From positions 62,001 to 126,000 of the forward strand of contig NZ_AZEB01000006.1 of NCBI RefSeq assembly GCF_001434135.1: a stretch of DNA of 64,000 nucleotides, given 5' to 3'. The position numbers were made by a program, and so were the translations under genes. Numbering within the stretch: the first letter of the stretch is position 1; every line of letters begins with the position of its first letter. This stretch comes from Lentilactobacillus kisonensis DSM 19906 = JCM 15041 (lineage in GTDB: Bacteria > Bacillota > Bacilli > Lactobacillales > Lactobacillaceae). Positions 18,793 through 27,962 of this stretch are shown here, in pieces. Under the pieces are notes generated by a model. That model saw nothing but the letters and a program-made list of their open reading frames with translations. It did no database searches and had not been told where the DNA came from.

Positions 18793-19773
18793 TTGTGTAC
18801 AAGTGTTTTTCAAATTGGGCAGGTTGATGGTGCTCATGTTATTGCAAGAACGATGGACTGGCCCCGGCTTGGCGCCCGGCCGCTTTTTTGTCCACGGAAT
18901 TTTGAGTGGCATTCGGTTTATGATGACCATCGGTATGTGTCTAAGTACGCGTTGATGGGATCGGGGAGTGCGCATGACAAGGAAATTGATGTTTCAGATG
19001 GTGTTAACGAACATGGTTTAGCGGTCCAGAAGCTCACGTTCACTAATGGCAGTAAACTCGTTGAGGAGCCAGAAGATGGGAAAGTTCATTTAGCCCCGTT
19101 CGAGTTATCATTTTATTTGTTATCAACTTATCGGTCTGTTCAAGAAATCATTGATCATATTGACCAAATCGAATTGATGGCTGATAAACATAGTCTGAGA
19201 AAGTATGGTCATTCTGAATTACATTTTGTGGCTTGCGACCGGACTGGGCGAATCATCGTCGTGGAACCAGTGACTTCGCCAATTGAAATCATTGAAAACC
19301 CCTTGGGCATTTTAACTAACAGTAATCATTTTGACCGTCAGATTGCTCGCTTAGATAAGTATTTGGACTTTACACCGGCCTTTTTGAGGCACACCGTTCC
19401 GCTAAATACGCCACGGGTAACAACTGGCAATGTTTCAGGAAAGGCAATCCCACCTGGTTCGTACTCACCAAGTTCGCGGTTTATCCGCGCTGCTTATCTT
19501 AAGGAAAGAATTGATTTACCTAATAATGAAGCAGAAGCAGTAGATAATTGCTGGCATATTTTGGATTCGGTCAACGTCCCTAAAAGCACGGCCCATCAGC
19601 CGACCTATTCGGTATATCGAGCAGCTGTGTGTTGTGAAAGCCGCCATTATTACTATCAGCCATATCACGCCAAATCAGTTGTGCGAATTACCCTAACGGA
19701 TGATTTAATTCGCAAAAACCAGTTGAAATTTTTTGATGTTGAGGATACAATTCAGTTCGCTGATACAGAGTGA
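18793..19773 (+). CDS. Choloylglycine hydrolase family (bile salt hydrolase / penicillin V acylase)
   Basis: 326 residues of the Ntn-hydrolase family that deconjugates bile salts or cleaves penicillin V and related amides. The start is the TTG at 18793, chosen because GGAGGGG lies 8 nt upstream and because the next codon is Cys (CTSVFQIG), which must become the N-terminal nucleophile after Met removal; a longer frame from 18760 would bury it. ARTMDW holds the conserved Arg and Asp. Later family Asn and Arg positions appear in GVNEHGLAVQ and around FIRAAYLKER. Bile salt and penicillin specificity cannot be told apart here. Confidence 0.85.
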   Translation: MCTSVFQIGQVDGAHVIARTMDWPRLGARPLFCPRNFEWHSVYDDHRYVSKYALMGSGSAHDKEIDVSDGVNEHGLAVQKLTFTNGSKLVEEPEDGKVHLAPFELSFYLLSTYRSVQEIIDHIDQIELMADKHSLRKYGHSELHFVACDRTGRIIVVEPVTSPIEIIENPLGILTNSNHFDRQIARLDKYLDFTPAFLRHTVPLNTPRVTTGNVSGKAIPPGSYSPSSRFIRAAYLKERIDLPNNEAEAVDNCWHILDSVNVPKSTAHQPTYSVYRAAVCCESRHYYYQPYHAKSVVRITLTDDLIRKNQLKFFDVEDTIQFADTE

Positions 19774-19826
19774 ATGGGGATGAGCCACCTCGTAATTGGT
19801 AGAAATTAGTTAAATGGAGAATTGCA

Positions 19827-20444
19827 TTGCAGAAAAAAAGTTGGCACGTCATTTTTATAATTTTGATCACGACTATAGTGATTGGAACCGGAATTGTGGT
19901 TCGAAATGCGATAAATCAACGATCACAGTCGACTCGAAACATTCCAACACTTACGGAAAAACCAGCTCAGCAGTTTTCTAAGAAGCAAAAGAATCACTTT
20001 ATTGATCAAATCGCAACGCCAGCCATGCAGTTGTACCAAAAGAACCGCGAAATCCTGCCGAGTGTCGTGATTGCACAGGCCATTTTGGAATCTCAATTTG
20101 GCACCTCATTGTTGTATAAGACTGCCAATAACCTGTTTGGCGTAAAGGGAACGTATCAAGGCCAGTCAGTCACGTTTTATACCAGAGAAGTGGAAAACGG
20201 GAAGTCAATTAAGGTACAGGCACAGTTCAGAAAGTATCCGAGTCTAAGAGCGGCTTTGATTGATCATAATCAATTGGTAGCGAGAAAATTTATCAAGCAT
20301 AAAAATATCATGAGTTATCGCACGTCAACGAGCCTGTTACAAGAAAACGGCTACGCAACGGATCCCCATTACGCTAGCAAATTAGATCATTTAATTGTAA
20401 AATATCATTTGAGCCAATATGATTTGAGGGCGATAAATGAGTAA
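19827..20444 (+). CDS. Membrane-anchored GH73 glucosaminidase
   Basis: 205 residues: an N-terminal hydrophobic anchor or signal (residues 7-28), then a glucosaminidase domain. SVVIAQAILESQFGTSLL carries the catalytic Glu of GH73, followed by ANNLFGVKG and the FRKYPSLRAALIDH region typical of Acm-type N-acetylglucosaminidases. It trims peptidoglycan glycan strands. No LysM or SH3 module. TTG start at 19827 with TGGAGA at 19815. The stop is at 20444, just before repeat R5. Confidence 0.85.
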   Translation: MQKKSWHVIFIILITTIVIGTGIVVRNAINQRSQSTRNIPTLTEKPAQQFSKKQKNHFIDQIATPAMQLYQKNREILPSVVIAQAILESQFGTSLLYKTANNLFGVKGTYQGQSVTFYTREVENGKSIKVQAQFRKYPSLRAALIDHNQLVARKFIKHKNIMSYRTSTSLLQENGYATDPHYASKLDHLIVKYHLSQYDLRAINE

Positions 20445-20446
20445 GA

Positions 20447-20572
20447 GTGCGAAACCAAGCGGTTAGAGACTGGAGCCTAAGCCTTCTCCGCCAGAAATCC
20501 CGGGCTTGGATTTTTGGCGGAGAAGGCTTAGGTGCAAGTCTCTGCTTGGCTTCGCACGTTTCCACTATGCTG
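20447..20572 (+). repeat. Hairpin repeat R5 (type 2)
   Basis: Begins GTGCGAAACCAAGCGG and ends GCACGTTTCCACTATG. Outer arms are ACCAAGC/GCTTGG in place of the type 1 AAAGC/GCTTT; inner arms are AGAGACT/AGTCTCT, GCCTAAG/CTTAGG and CTTCTCCGCC/GGCGGAGAAG. Confidence 0.85.
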
Positions 20573-20580
20573 CCTAGAAC

Positions 20581-20640
20581 TATGGGATTTTTGTTAGAGG
20601 TGCTTATGTGGAAGTTTCTGCTTTGCGGAGCGGTCCTAGT
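20581..20640 (+). repeat. Type 1 right-half repeat fragment
   Basis: TTTTTGTTAGAGGTGCTTAT to CTTTGCGGAGCGGTCCTAG, directly after R5, without its left half. The remainder of the gap to 20780 holds only the terC upstream region. Confidence 0.7.
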
Positions 20641-20780
20641 CCAGGCGAGATAAAATAACCATCACCTTAAAATGACCATTTTGGCACAAGAGCCCAAAGC
20701 CTACTTTATGTTATACAAGTCAGTTATGCACTACAAAAAATCAATTAATCATACATAATCATAATCGGAGGAATGCTAAA

Positions 20781-21542
20781 TTGTTGGATTGGGTTTCGAA
20801 TCTGTACGGCCCGTTTTTTGATGCACATAATTGGTCAACCGTCATTACCAGTGGGGACGATTGGTTGATTATTCTGTCGCTGGTAACAATTGAATGTTTG
20901 CTATCAGTTGATAATGCCGTTGTCCTCGCTGCTCAGACGCAAGCGCTTCCAACAAAAGTTCAACGTGAAAAATCATTATTTTATGGCCTGTGGGGCGCCT
21001 ACCTTTTTCGTTTCCTGATTATTGGTGTTGGAACGTTTATGATTCATTTTTGGGAAATCAAGGTCGTTGGTTCCCTTTATTTATTTTATCTGGTATATAC
21101 ATTTTTCCGAAAGACCAGGGTTGTCCGGACACACAAATTAGCTAGCAAATCTAAAACTGGGCTATCGCTATTTTGGTCGGTTGTTTTACAAATTGAATTC
21201 ATGGATGTTGTTTTTTCGATTGATTCAGTATTGGCATCGTTGGCAATTTCGTCTAACCCAGTTATTGTGTTGATTGGGGGGATGATCGGAATCTTGGCAA
21301 TGCGTGGCGTGGCTGAGGTCATTATGAAGTTGATGGCGATTATTCCAGAACTGCAGCCAATGGCTTATATTTTAATTGGGATTATTGCGCTTAAGCTATT
21401 TTTATCGATCCCGATTATTGGAATTGAAATTCCGGCAGCGCTGTTTGGTGTTATTGTAATTTTAGCGGTTATTGTGACATTGGTTATTCACTATGTACGG
21501 AAAGGGCGGCAAAAAGAACATGAGCGTTCAAATAACTCCTGA
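20781..21542 (+). CDS. TerC-family integral membrane protein
   Basis: 253 residues with about seven hydrophobic segments. TIECLLSVDNAVVLA and DVVFSIDSVLA are the paired acidic membrane motifs of the TerC/YkoY family, which export manganese or serve secreted metalloproteins in other Firmicutes. I looked for a yybP-ykoY manganese riboswitch in the 140 nt upstream and saw none. TTG start at 20781 (or 20784) after GGAGGAATG. The 3' end overlaps the thioredoxin start by 23 nt, implying translational coupling. Confidence 0.85.
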   Translation: MLDWVSNLYGPFFDAHNWSTVITSGDDWLIILSLVTIECLLSVDNAVVLAAQTQALPTKVQREKSLFYGLWGAYLFRFLIIGVGTFMIHFWEIKVVGSLYLFYLVYTFFRKTRVVRTHKLASKSKTGLSLFWSVVLQIEFMDVVFSIDSVLASLAISSNPVIVLIGGMIGILAMRGVAEVIMKLMAIIPELQPMAYILIGIIALKLFLSIPIIGIEIPAALFGVIVILAVIVTLVIHYVRKGRQKEHERSNNS

Positions 21543-21849
21543 AAATCTAGAAGCTGAAACAAATAATTTGATTACCGTTATTGATTTTTGGGCACCTTGG
21601 TGTGGCCCTTGCAAAATATTAGATCCAATTCTTGCAGACTTAGAAAAGACGTATGGTGACCGGATTAAGTTTGCTAAAATGAACGTTGATGGTCATCAGG
21701 AAATTGCTGAAAAGTACCACGTGTTAAGCGTTCCCAGCTTAGTTGTTTTCAAAAATGGCAAAGCAGCAGAAAAGGTCACTGGTGTTTACCCTAAAGAAAA
21801 GCTGGCGGCTTACTTTGATAAAAAAATAGCCGAGGTTCAAGCTATCTAA
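21520..21849 (+). CDS. trxA: Thioredoxin
   Basis: 109 residues with the redox motif WAPWCGPCKIL and the cis-Pro loop VLSVPSLVVF. Reduces cytosolic protein disulfides using thioredoxin reductase. ATG at 21520 lies within the terC coding end; the site ahead of it (AAAGGG) is weak, consistent with coupling to terC translation. The pairing with a TerC metal-handling protein is conserved-looking but its meaning is not clear. Overlaps the convergent gene at 21842 by 8 nt. Confidence 0.92.
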   Translation: MSVQITPENLEAETNNLITVIDFWAPWCGPCKILDPILADLEKTYGDRIKFAKMNVDGHQEIAEKYHVLSVPSLVVFKNGKAAEKVTGVYPKEKLAAYFDKKIAEVQAI

Positions 21850-22231
21850 AGGGTTTGACCCCTTGTTGGGCAGCTTGCTTGGCTAATTTGTTGTTTAAGA
21901 TGTCTAATCCCTGCAATGGAAAATTGAATAGTGGGGCGATGAAGTTTGCCTTTTGGGGATCTGGAACGACTTGGCTTTCCTTTAAATTGGGAAGTAGTTT
22001 AGCTAAATCTGTTTGGGTTAGCTGTAATTGGCGGGCGTAGTAGATAACTTTTTGGAAAACTAAATTTTTAAACCACAGGTAATAAATAATCCCCGCAACT
22101 GCCACGTACCAAAATACGGTCCAGGTAATGCCGATTTTTGCCGGTGATAAAAAGCCGGTGAAGAATGTCAAAATCACGAAGAGACAATATGTTAAGATAC
22201 TAATAATGGTCAATTTGGATTTGGTAGCCAT
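21842..22231 (-). CDS. Small membrane protein of unknown function
   Basis: 129 residues with two N-terminal hydrophobic helices (about residues 8-28 and 34-54), then a mostly helical, polar C-terminal half containing KNLVFQKVIYYARQL. Not recognised. ATG 22231 is chosen over an upstream ATG at 22294, which has no ribosome site; the site before 22231 (AGAAAG) is only moderate. Converges on and overlaps trxA by 8 nt. Confidence 0.6.
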   Translation of the reverse strand: MATKSKLTIISILTYCLFVILTFFTGFLSPAKIGITWTVFWYVAVAGIIYYLWFKNLVFQKVIYYARQLQLTQTDLAKLLPNLKESQVVPDPQKANFIAPLFNFPLQGLDILNNKLAKQAAQQGVKPFR

Positions 22232-22321
22232 AGTTTGCCAACTTTCTAATTGGAATTTAGATGATCGTTCAGCTACAATTATACCAATAACCATACAAAA
22301 GATAGATAGTGAGATGAAATT

Positions 22322-22876
22322 TTGAAATTTTCAGTAGAGACAATTAATCGAAACGATTATGCGGCTATTCGCGGAATTATTGCCGATAGTTACAAGAATG
22401 ATGCGCCTAACACTGATGGTGACGAGGTGGATATGGTTGATCGGCTCCGGTCGTACACAAAGTATCAATCTAATTTCGAAATCGTAGCAAAGGGATCGGA
22501 CCACCGAATCGTTGGTCATGCGTTAATGATTCCCGTTCAGGTAAGCTCTTCTCGTCATTCATTTGACGTTGCTTCAATTGTTGAAATTAGTGTTGGGTCT
22601 CATTATCAAAATCAAGGAATTGGTCAGGCGATGGTGAGTGAATTGGAGAATCGGGCGCAGTTAGCAGGATATCCAGCGGTCAGCGCAATTGATAATTCTG
22701 ATTTTTTCTATAAGAATAACTACGTTGCTGCTGATAACTTTGATATTTTTTCAACGCTATCAATTGATATGAATGCCAACTTAATTAAACCGTTAACGGA
22801 TGGTAGCCTCTTCAATAAGGGTGGTAAGATTTACTATCCAGAAGAATTTTTTGGGGTTCGAAATACTGAGGTTTAA
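22322..22876 (+). CDS. GNAT family N-acetyltransferase
   Basis: 184 residues. IVEISVGSHYQNQGIGQAM is the acetyl-CoA-binding segment (Q-x-x-G-I-G form) after a YjbC/YhbS-like beta strand, and AIDNSDFFYKNNYVAAD is the following substrate-binding part. Substrate unknown. TTG start at 22322 after GTGAGATG. The T-box leader of the next transcription unit begins shortly after its stop. Confidence 0.78.
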   Translation: MKFSVETINRNDYAAIRGIIADSYKNDAPNTDGDEVDMVDRLRSYTKYQSNFEIVAKGSDHRIVGHALMIPVQVSSSRHSFDVASIVEISVGSHYQNQGIGQAMVSELENRAQLAGYPAVSAIDNSDFFYKNNYVAADNFDIFSTLSIDMNANLIKPLTDGSLFNKGGKIYYPEEFFGVRNTEV

Positions 22877-22898
22877 TATTCTCAGTTAAATTATTGGG

Positions 22899-23118
22899 TT
22901 TGGATAATGTGGTTAAATAGCAAAACTATCTGGGTGTCAGAAAGTCGGTGGCTGATGCGAACCGATCAGGATGATTTTGTGAAATACTTGAAAGTTAATT
23001 TCCGGATAACACTAGAACCGATATCATCTGGTGAGAAGTCTTTTTGACTTGAAATTGGGTGGTACCACGGTAAAGCGTCCCTGTCGTAATTGTAATTGCG
23101 GCGGGGGCTTTTTTTGTG
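22899..23118 (+). promoter_or_regulatory. T-box leader, probable tyrosine specifier
   Basis: The T-box sequence GGGTGGTACCACGG at about 23056-23070 pairs with CGTCCCTG to build the antiterminator; the competing terminator is CCCTGTCG...CGGCGGGGGC plus TTTTTTT at 23075-23117. Stem I landmarks AGAAAGTCGGTGG and GCGAACCGATC precede GTGAAATACTTG, whose TAC is the likely specifier codon (Tyr). Uncharged tRNA-Tyr would allow read-through into the NhaC-family gene. Confidence 0.88.
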
Positions 23119-23120
23119 CA

Positions 23121-23238
23121 GTGAGCGGAACAAAGCGGTTAGAAAGCGGAGCCTAAGTGACTCCGTTCAGAAATCCTGGGCTTGGATTTTTGAACGGAGT
23201 GGCTTAGGTGCAGCTTTCTGCTTTGAGGAGCGGTCCTA
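23121..23238 (+). repeat. Hairpin repeat R6 (type 1)
   Basis: The left end follows the T-box terminator T-run within 4 nt. Arms AGAAAGC/GCTTTCT, CCTAAG/CTTAGG and ACTCCGTTC/GAACGGAGT. The following 23239-23514 stretch is an untranslated leader with no other feature I can support beyond a short TTTTTTGGGGGGAAAAAA run. Confidence 0.85.
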
Positions 23239-23514
23239 ATCAATGTAAAAAGAGAACAATCACTAAATAACTTCTACAATTGTGTTCCAGAAGGTTCTTA
23301 CATGAAGCTTTTTTGCTTTGTAGTGCAATCCCAATTTATATGGTCATGCAGCACGTTTCACCATATTGCCAACAATCGGAAATCCCTTTTTTGGGGGGAA
23401 AAAAATAGGGTAGCTCATGAGCAAATTGCTGGTTTTCTACTAAGATGCCAGGAACAAAGCACCAGATTCCACGTAGAAGATAATACTTACCAAAAAAATA
23501 AAGGAGAATCAATC

Positions 23515-24915
23515 ATGAATTCAGATCAGGGTAGAAATAGAATTGGCTTAACTGAGGGCATTATCGTGTTGTTGGTGATGCTGTTCGTAATGGGGATTAG
23601 TGTGATTAAGTTGCAAATTTCCCCAGAAATGCCAATTCTCTTTGTTATTTTATTATTAATCGCATGGGCAAAGGCGCGTGGCTTTTCATGGGATTCGATT
23701 AATCAGGGGATTATCAATGGCATTACAACTGGCATTATTCCAATGTTTATCTTTATTTTAATTGGAGCGTTAATTAGTTCCTGGATTGCGGCTGGCGTCA
23801 TTCCTTCATTGATGGTGTTTGGATTCCATATGATTAGTGCAACGTGGTTTTTACCATCGGTTTTTCTAGTTTGTACAATTGTGGGAACCGCGATTGGGAG
23901 TGCTTTTACCGTTATTTCGACGATTGGCATTGCTTTTTTAGGAATGGGGCTCACATTGGGGATTAACCCAGCGATGATTGCCGGGGCAGTAATCTCTGGT
24001 GCCATTTTTGGGGATAAAACGTCGCCGTTATCCGATTCAACGAACCTGGCATCAGCGGTTGTTGGGGCCGATTTATTTAGCCATATTCGTAACTTAATGT
24101 GGTCGACTATTCCCGCCCTGCTCACGTCACTAATTGTCTTTTTCTTTATTGGCCGCTCAAACGCTCATCTAAATGCATCGTCAATTGACCAAACGATTCA
24201 GGTTTTAAGTCGTCATTTTAGCATCACTGCCTGGGCGTTTCTTCCTATTGTCTTAATGTTTTTGTGTGCCTGGCGAAAAATTCCGGCAATTCCAACGTTG
24301 TTTATTAACATCGTGGTTGCCGTGGGGATGATCTATGTTGACAAGCCAACAACTAAGATTCAATCAATCGTGGATATTCTAACAAATGGCTTTGTGTCTC
24401 GAACCGGTAACAAGGGCGTCGATAATTTATTGACCCGTGGGGGAATCATGAGCATGATGGCAACCATCGCTTTGATTATTTCTGCCCTAGCACTAGGGGG
24501 ATTATTAATGGAATTTGGGGTGATTGACGCGGTAATGCAGCCGCTATCGAAGAAGTTGCGGTCAAATGGGTCATTAATTGTGGCAGTGATATTGAGTGGG
24601 ATTGGCGTTAATCTTTTTGTGGGCGAACAATATCTGTCGGTTATTTTACCTGGGAATGCGTTTAAATCAACATTCAGCAAGGCTGGATTAGCACCAGTTT
24701 CGTTGAGCCGAGCACTTGAAGATGGTGGGACGGTGATTAATTACCTGATTCCATGGGGGGTTGCTGGTGTTTTTGCAGCAAATACACTGGGTGTTTCTAC
24801 CATCCATTACCTGCCATTTGCGATTTTTAGCTTGTCATCACCAGTATTTTCAATATTAAGTGGCTTTACTGGAATTGGTTTGAAATATTTGAATAAATCG
24901 ACTAAACGTGAATAA
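23515..24915 (+). CDS. NhaC-family Na+/H+ antiporter-type transporter, probable tyrosine-regulated uptake
   Basis: 466 residues with about eleven membrane segments of the NhaC/ion-transporter superfamily; GAIFGDKTSPLSDSTNLAS is the characteristic NhaC motif near residue 160. The start is ATG 23515 (AAGGAG 9 nt upstream); a longer frame from 23302 would encode a non-membrane extension without a ribosome site. Because a T-box with a Tyr-like specifier controls it, the physiological cargo is more likely tyrosine than only sodium; tyrosine T-boxes ahead of NhaC-like genes have been noted in Firmicutes, from memory. Transport of tyrosine is inference. Confidence 0.8.
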   Translation: MNSDQGRNRIGLTEGIIVLLVMLFVMGISVIKLQISPEMPILFVILLLIAWAKARGFSWDSINQGIINGITTGIIPMFIFILIGALISSWIAAGVIPSLMVFGFHMISATWFLPSVFLVCTIVGTAIGSAFTVISTIGIAFLGMGLTLGINPAMIAGAVISGAIFGDKTSPLSDSTNLASAVVGADLFSHIRNLMWSTIPALLTSLIVFFFIGRSNAHLNASSIDQTIQVLSRHFSITAWAFLPIVLMFLCAWRKIPAIPTLFINIVVAVGMIYVDKPTTKIQSIVDILTNGFVSRTGNKGVDNLLTRGGIMSMMATIALIISALALGGLLMEFGVIDAVMQPLSKKLRSNGSLIVAVILSGIGVNLFVGEQYLSVILPGNAFKSTFSKAGLAPVSLSRALEDGGTVINYLIPWGVAGVFAANTLGVSTIHYLPFAIFSLSSPVFSILSGFTGIGLKYLNKSTKRE

Positions 24916-25130
24916 AGTGAGGCGAACAACGTTGGAAACGCTTTGCAAAAACGGTTTAACTTAGCGACTTTGACAAACGTTACCTTACCATTACATTAAT
25001 TACACAGCACCCTATTTTTTTAACACTGTCGATATTGCATAGTAACAACGTAACTATACACTATGTATTGTTGATCGATGAGGTCGACAAAAAATCTAGA
25101 CACAGAACACAGATATAGGAGTGTGTAATT

Positions 25131-25736
25131 TTGAAAAAAGTACTATCTATGATTCTCGCAACTTCAGCCGCAGCTATTGGTTTATTCTTCGCAGGTTCAG
25201 CTTATGCATCAGCATCCACAATAGTTACAGTTAAGTCCGGCGATACCGTTTGGGGTATTTCACAACAATACAATACCTCCGTCAATGCAATCGAAAACGC
25301 CAACAACCTTTCGAATGCGAATGTCATTACAGTTGGTCAACAGTTGACTATTCCAGGTGCAAATGATTCAGCAGCCGCAACAACATCCACTACGCAAAGC
25401 AACAATCAGGCTGCTACAACCACACAAGCACAAACTACTTACAGCCAACCACAAACATCAACTACTCAAGCATCAAGTAACAACACAACTTCAAATTACT
25501 CATCAGCTGCTTCAAACGGCGGCAGTGCGAAAGCTTGGATTGCCAACAAAGAATCAGGCGGTTCATACTCAGCACGAAATGGTCAGTATGTAGGTAAGTA
25601 TCAATTGTCAGCATCATACCTTCATGGTGATTACTCAGCAGCAAACCAGGAAAAGGTTGCTAACCAATACGTAGCAAGTCGTTACGGTTCATGGTCAGCC
25701 GCACAATCATTCTGGCAAGCAAATGGCTGGTATTAA
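25131..25736 (+). CDS. apf: LysM-domain surface protein, aggregation-promoting-factor-like
   Basis: 201 residues: signal peptide ending near AYASA, one LysM domain (VTVKSGDTVWGISQQY to GQQLTIP), a Gln/Thr/Ser-rich linker of about 65 residues, and a C-terminal lysozyme-like domain of about 65 residues (AWIANKESGGSY, GKYQLSASYLHGDYS, ending NGWY). This is the Apf architecture of lactobacilli, abundant wall proteins linked to cell shape and aggregation. TTG start at 25131 with TAGGAG upstream. Its long 5' region (24916-25130) shows no structured element I can name. It is followed by hairpin repeat R28, which may act as terminator. Confidence 0.88.
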   Translation: MKKVLSMILATSAAAIGLFFAGSAYASASTIVTVKSGDTVWGISQQYNTSVNAIENANNLSNANVITVGQQLTIPGANDSAAATTSTTQSNNQAATTTQAQTTYSQPQTSTTQASSNNTTSNYSSAASNGGSAKAWIANKESGGSYSARNGQYVGKYQLSASYLHGDYSAANQEKVANQYVASRYGSWSAAQSFWQANGWY

Positions 25737-25740
25737 GATA

Positions 25741-25890
25741 GAGCGCGACGAGACCCGGGTGGTCCTGGTGCGTAACTAGAAAAATGGATTGATGAACGTT
25801 CTTTGTTCATCGATCTATTTTTTTAGTTACGTGTAAGGACCGGGGTCGTCGGAGCGCCTTTCCACTATATAGAGGAGAAACTACCGGACG
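25741..25890 (+). repeat. Hairpin repeat R28 (type 3)
   Basis: A long hairpin whose arms include GCGCGACGAGACC/GGTCGTCGGAGCGC, GGTCCT/AGGACC, TAACTA/TAGTTA and GATGAAC/GTTCATC, ending CCTTTCCACTATATAGAGG, the same kind of tail as type 2. Sequence of the arms differs from types 1 and 2. Lies 5 nt after the apf stop codon. Confidence 0.75.
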
Positions 25891-25990
25891 TACAATAAGG
25901 ATTAAAATCCTGGTTTGAATTTTGATTGGGGCCCCTTTATTCAGTTAGCATCAGTTAGTCGGAGCGCGTTTCACTATATGAGGGAGAAAT
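25891..25990 (+). repeat. Type 3 right-half fragment
   Basis: Ends GTCGGAGCGCGTTTCACTAT, as R28 does, but lacks a matching left arm. The remaining gap to 26103 contains a hairpin GGACAGCAACG...CGCTGCTGTTCTT at 26056-26100 that may terminate the minus-strand esterase gene. Confidence 0.55.
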
Positions 25991-26103
25991 CACTGAATGC
26001 ATAATGGGAATTTAAATCCTGTGTTTTCTCTATTTTCTCATCATACAAGCAGAAAAGCGGACAGCAACGGTAACTATTTTGGGTTGTCGCTGCTGTTCTT
26101 ACT

Positions 26104-26868
26104 TTATTCAAAAGAAGTTAGCGGCTTGCCATCACTGAGCCGAATTCCGAGCAGCCAATGTAAAATATCAGGCAAAACCTGCTGCCAATATAGCCAGTCG
26201 TGGTTGCCGGTTTTAGTAACATAGGCTACGTTTAAACCTAACTCGTTTTGAAGGTAATCAACAAAGCGGTCATTATCGTGTTTCATGAAATCCTGATCAC
26301 CGATGCAATCATAGATTCGAAGTCGGTGGAGAGCGGCTTGCGGCGCATTTTTAGCCAGTTCTTCTAAATAGCGTTTCGGTGCTGGTCCTGCAAAAATATT
26401 GTCGTAATCTGGCATTAATTTTGGAAGAACTGTTAAATTAACCACGGATGAAATTGAGATGACGGCGCTAAACCAATCGGGATGTGTGAAAGCTAATTTG
26501 AATGCCCCAAACCCACCCATTGATACGCCACTAACAAAGTTATTTCGAGGATCACTAGATAGTGGCAAGAGCTTACGCATTTCGGGAATTACTTCCCTGG
26601 TTAAATAATCCCAGTAAGGGAGGCCATTTGCCATGTTAGTGTAAAAGCTCCGATTCATTTCTGGGGTTACAATTGCCAGGTTGGTGTATTTATCGAGAAC
26701 TTCTAGGTTGGTCTTTCGCAACCAACCGCTGCCGTTGTCGCCGAGTCCGTGCAGTAGCCACAATACTTGCAGCTTATGGTTAGCAGGAATCTCATTCGGT
26801 AGGATCACGTTGATGGTTGTTTGTTCTTGAAGTGATGACCAGGCACGGGTAAAACTTAGAATTGACAT
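26104..26868 (-). CDS. estA: Esterase D / tributyrin-esterase family hydrolase
   Basis: 254 residues of an alpha/beta hydrolase (PF00756). Oxyanion-side motif WLLHGLGDNGSGW, nucleophile elbow GVSMGGFGAFK near residue 125, acid region GDQDFMKHD and catalytic His in TGNHDWLYW. It resembles lactic acid bacterial EstA, which hydrolyses short-chain esters in the cytosol. ATG with AAAGGAATG upstream; monocistronic between two terminators. Confidence 0.82.
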   Translation of the reverse strand: MSILSFTRAWSSLQEQTTINVILPNEIPANHKLQVLWLLHGLGDNGSGWLRKTNLEVLDKYTNLAIVTPEMNRSFYTNMANGLPYWDYLTREVIPEMRKLLPLSSDPRNNFVSGVSMGGFGAFKLAFTHPDWFSAVISISSVVNLTVLPKLMPDYDNIFAGPAPKRYLEELAKNAPQAALHRLRIYDCIGDQDFMKHDNDRFVDYLQNELGLNVAYVTKTGNHDWLYWQQVLPDILHWLLGIRLSDGKPLTSFE

Positions 26869-26895
26869 TGTTAAGACATTCCTTTCAGTTACAAC

Positions 26896-26946
26896 AAAAG
26901 CCCTGAGACTATCACGCGTTCTACATGATAGTCTCAGGACTTTTTA
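26896..26946. terminator. Strong hairpin terminator downstream of guaC
   Basis: CCTGAGACTATCA pairs with TGATAGTCTCAGG, with T-runs usable in either direction; lies between guaC and the estA promoter. Confidence 0.85.
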
Positions 26947-26972
26947 AAATAGTCAACTAGTTACGCGACAAC

Positions 26973-27944
26973 TTAATCACCATTAAAAATTGAATTCTTA
27001 AGTACGACGTAATCAACTTTTGTAATATCGTTCAATTTGCGACCACCGGCATATGAAATGGATGACTGCAAATCTTGTTCCATTTCGTCAAGGGTATCGG
27101 CAATGTGGCCCCGGTATGGGACCAACATTTGCCGGCCTTCAACGTTACGGTAAGCGCCTTTTTGGCGTTCGGAAGCCGAACCCCAATATTGCTTGTATTT
27201 TTTACCATCAATACTGATCAAATTACCTGGGGTTTCCTCATGACCGGCCAACAGTGACCCAATCATAACCATGGAAGCGCCAAAGCGAATTGATTTGGCA
27301 ATATCGCCATTATAACGAATACCACCATCAGCGATCATTGGTTTTCTTGCGGCCTTTGAGCACAAACGTAGGGCGGCTAATTGCCAGCCACCAGTACCAA
27401 AGCCGGTCTTGAGCTTAGTGATACATGCTTTACCAGGGCCGATACCAATCTTGGTAGCGTCAGCACCCGCGTTTTCAATTTCTCGAACAGCTTCTGGTGT
27501 ACCAAGATTTCCGGCAATCAAGAAACTATCTGGAAGTTGTTCCTTGATATAATGAATCATTTGAATGACGTAATCAGAATGGCCGTGGGCAACATCAATC
27601 GTGATGTACTCAGGCTTTTGGTTGTCAGCAACCAGCTGATCGATAAATTCATATTCTGCAGGCTTGATACCAACACTAATTGATGCGTAAAGATTCAGTG
27701 AATGCATTTTCTTAATAAATGGTTCTCGTTTTTCAGGTTGGAAGCGATGCATCACATAGAAGTAGTCGTTTTGAGCTAACCAGATTGCAAGGTCGTCGTT
27801 AATCACGGTTTCCATATTTGCAGGTACAACGGGGATCTTGAATGTCTTCGGACCAAATTTAACTGAAGTGTCAGCGTCGCTTCTGCTCTTAATGATGTTC
27901 TTGTTAGGGATAAGTTGAATGTCTTCGTAATCAAATACTTCCAT
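26973..27944 (-). CDS. guaC: GMP reductase
   Basis: 323 residues of the IMPDH/GMPR barrel family without a CBS insertion, the size of Firmicute GuaC. The catalytic Cys lies in [15 protein letters not shown], and [19 protein letters not shown] is the phosphate-binding segment. It converts GMP to IMP with NADPH and so feeds the adenylate branch. ATG follows CGGAGG. It lies next to purA on the same strand but hairpin repeats separate them. GuaC, PurA and PurB together convert guanine nucleotides to AMP. Confidence 0.93.
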   Translation of the reverse strand: MEVFDYEDIQLIPNKNIIKSRSDADTSVKFGPKTFKIPVVPANMETVINDDLAIWLAQNDYFYVMHRFQPEKREPFIKKMHSLNLYASISVGIKPAEYEFIDQLVADNQKPEYITIDVAHGHSDYVIQMIHYIKEQLPDSFLIAGNLGTPEAVREIENAGADATKIGIGPGKACITKLKTGFGTGGWQLAALRLCSKAARKPMIADGGIRYNGDIAKSIRFGASMVMIGSLLAGHEETPGNLISIDGKKYKQYWGSASERQKGAYRNVEGRQMLVPYRGHIADTLDEMEQDLQSSISYAGGRKLNDITKVDYVVLKNSIFNGD

Positions 27945-27962
27945 GATTTACCTCCGAGGTTT

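Noticed and set aside
20650-20780. Manganese (yybP-ykoY) riboswitch ahead of terC
   Set aside because: None of the conserved aptamer sequences is present in the upstream 130 nt.
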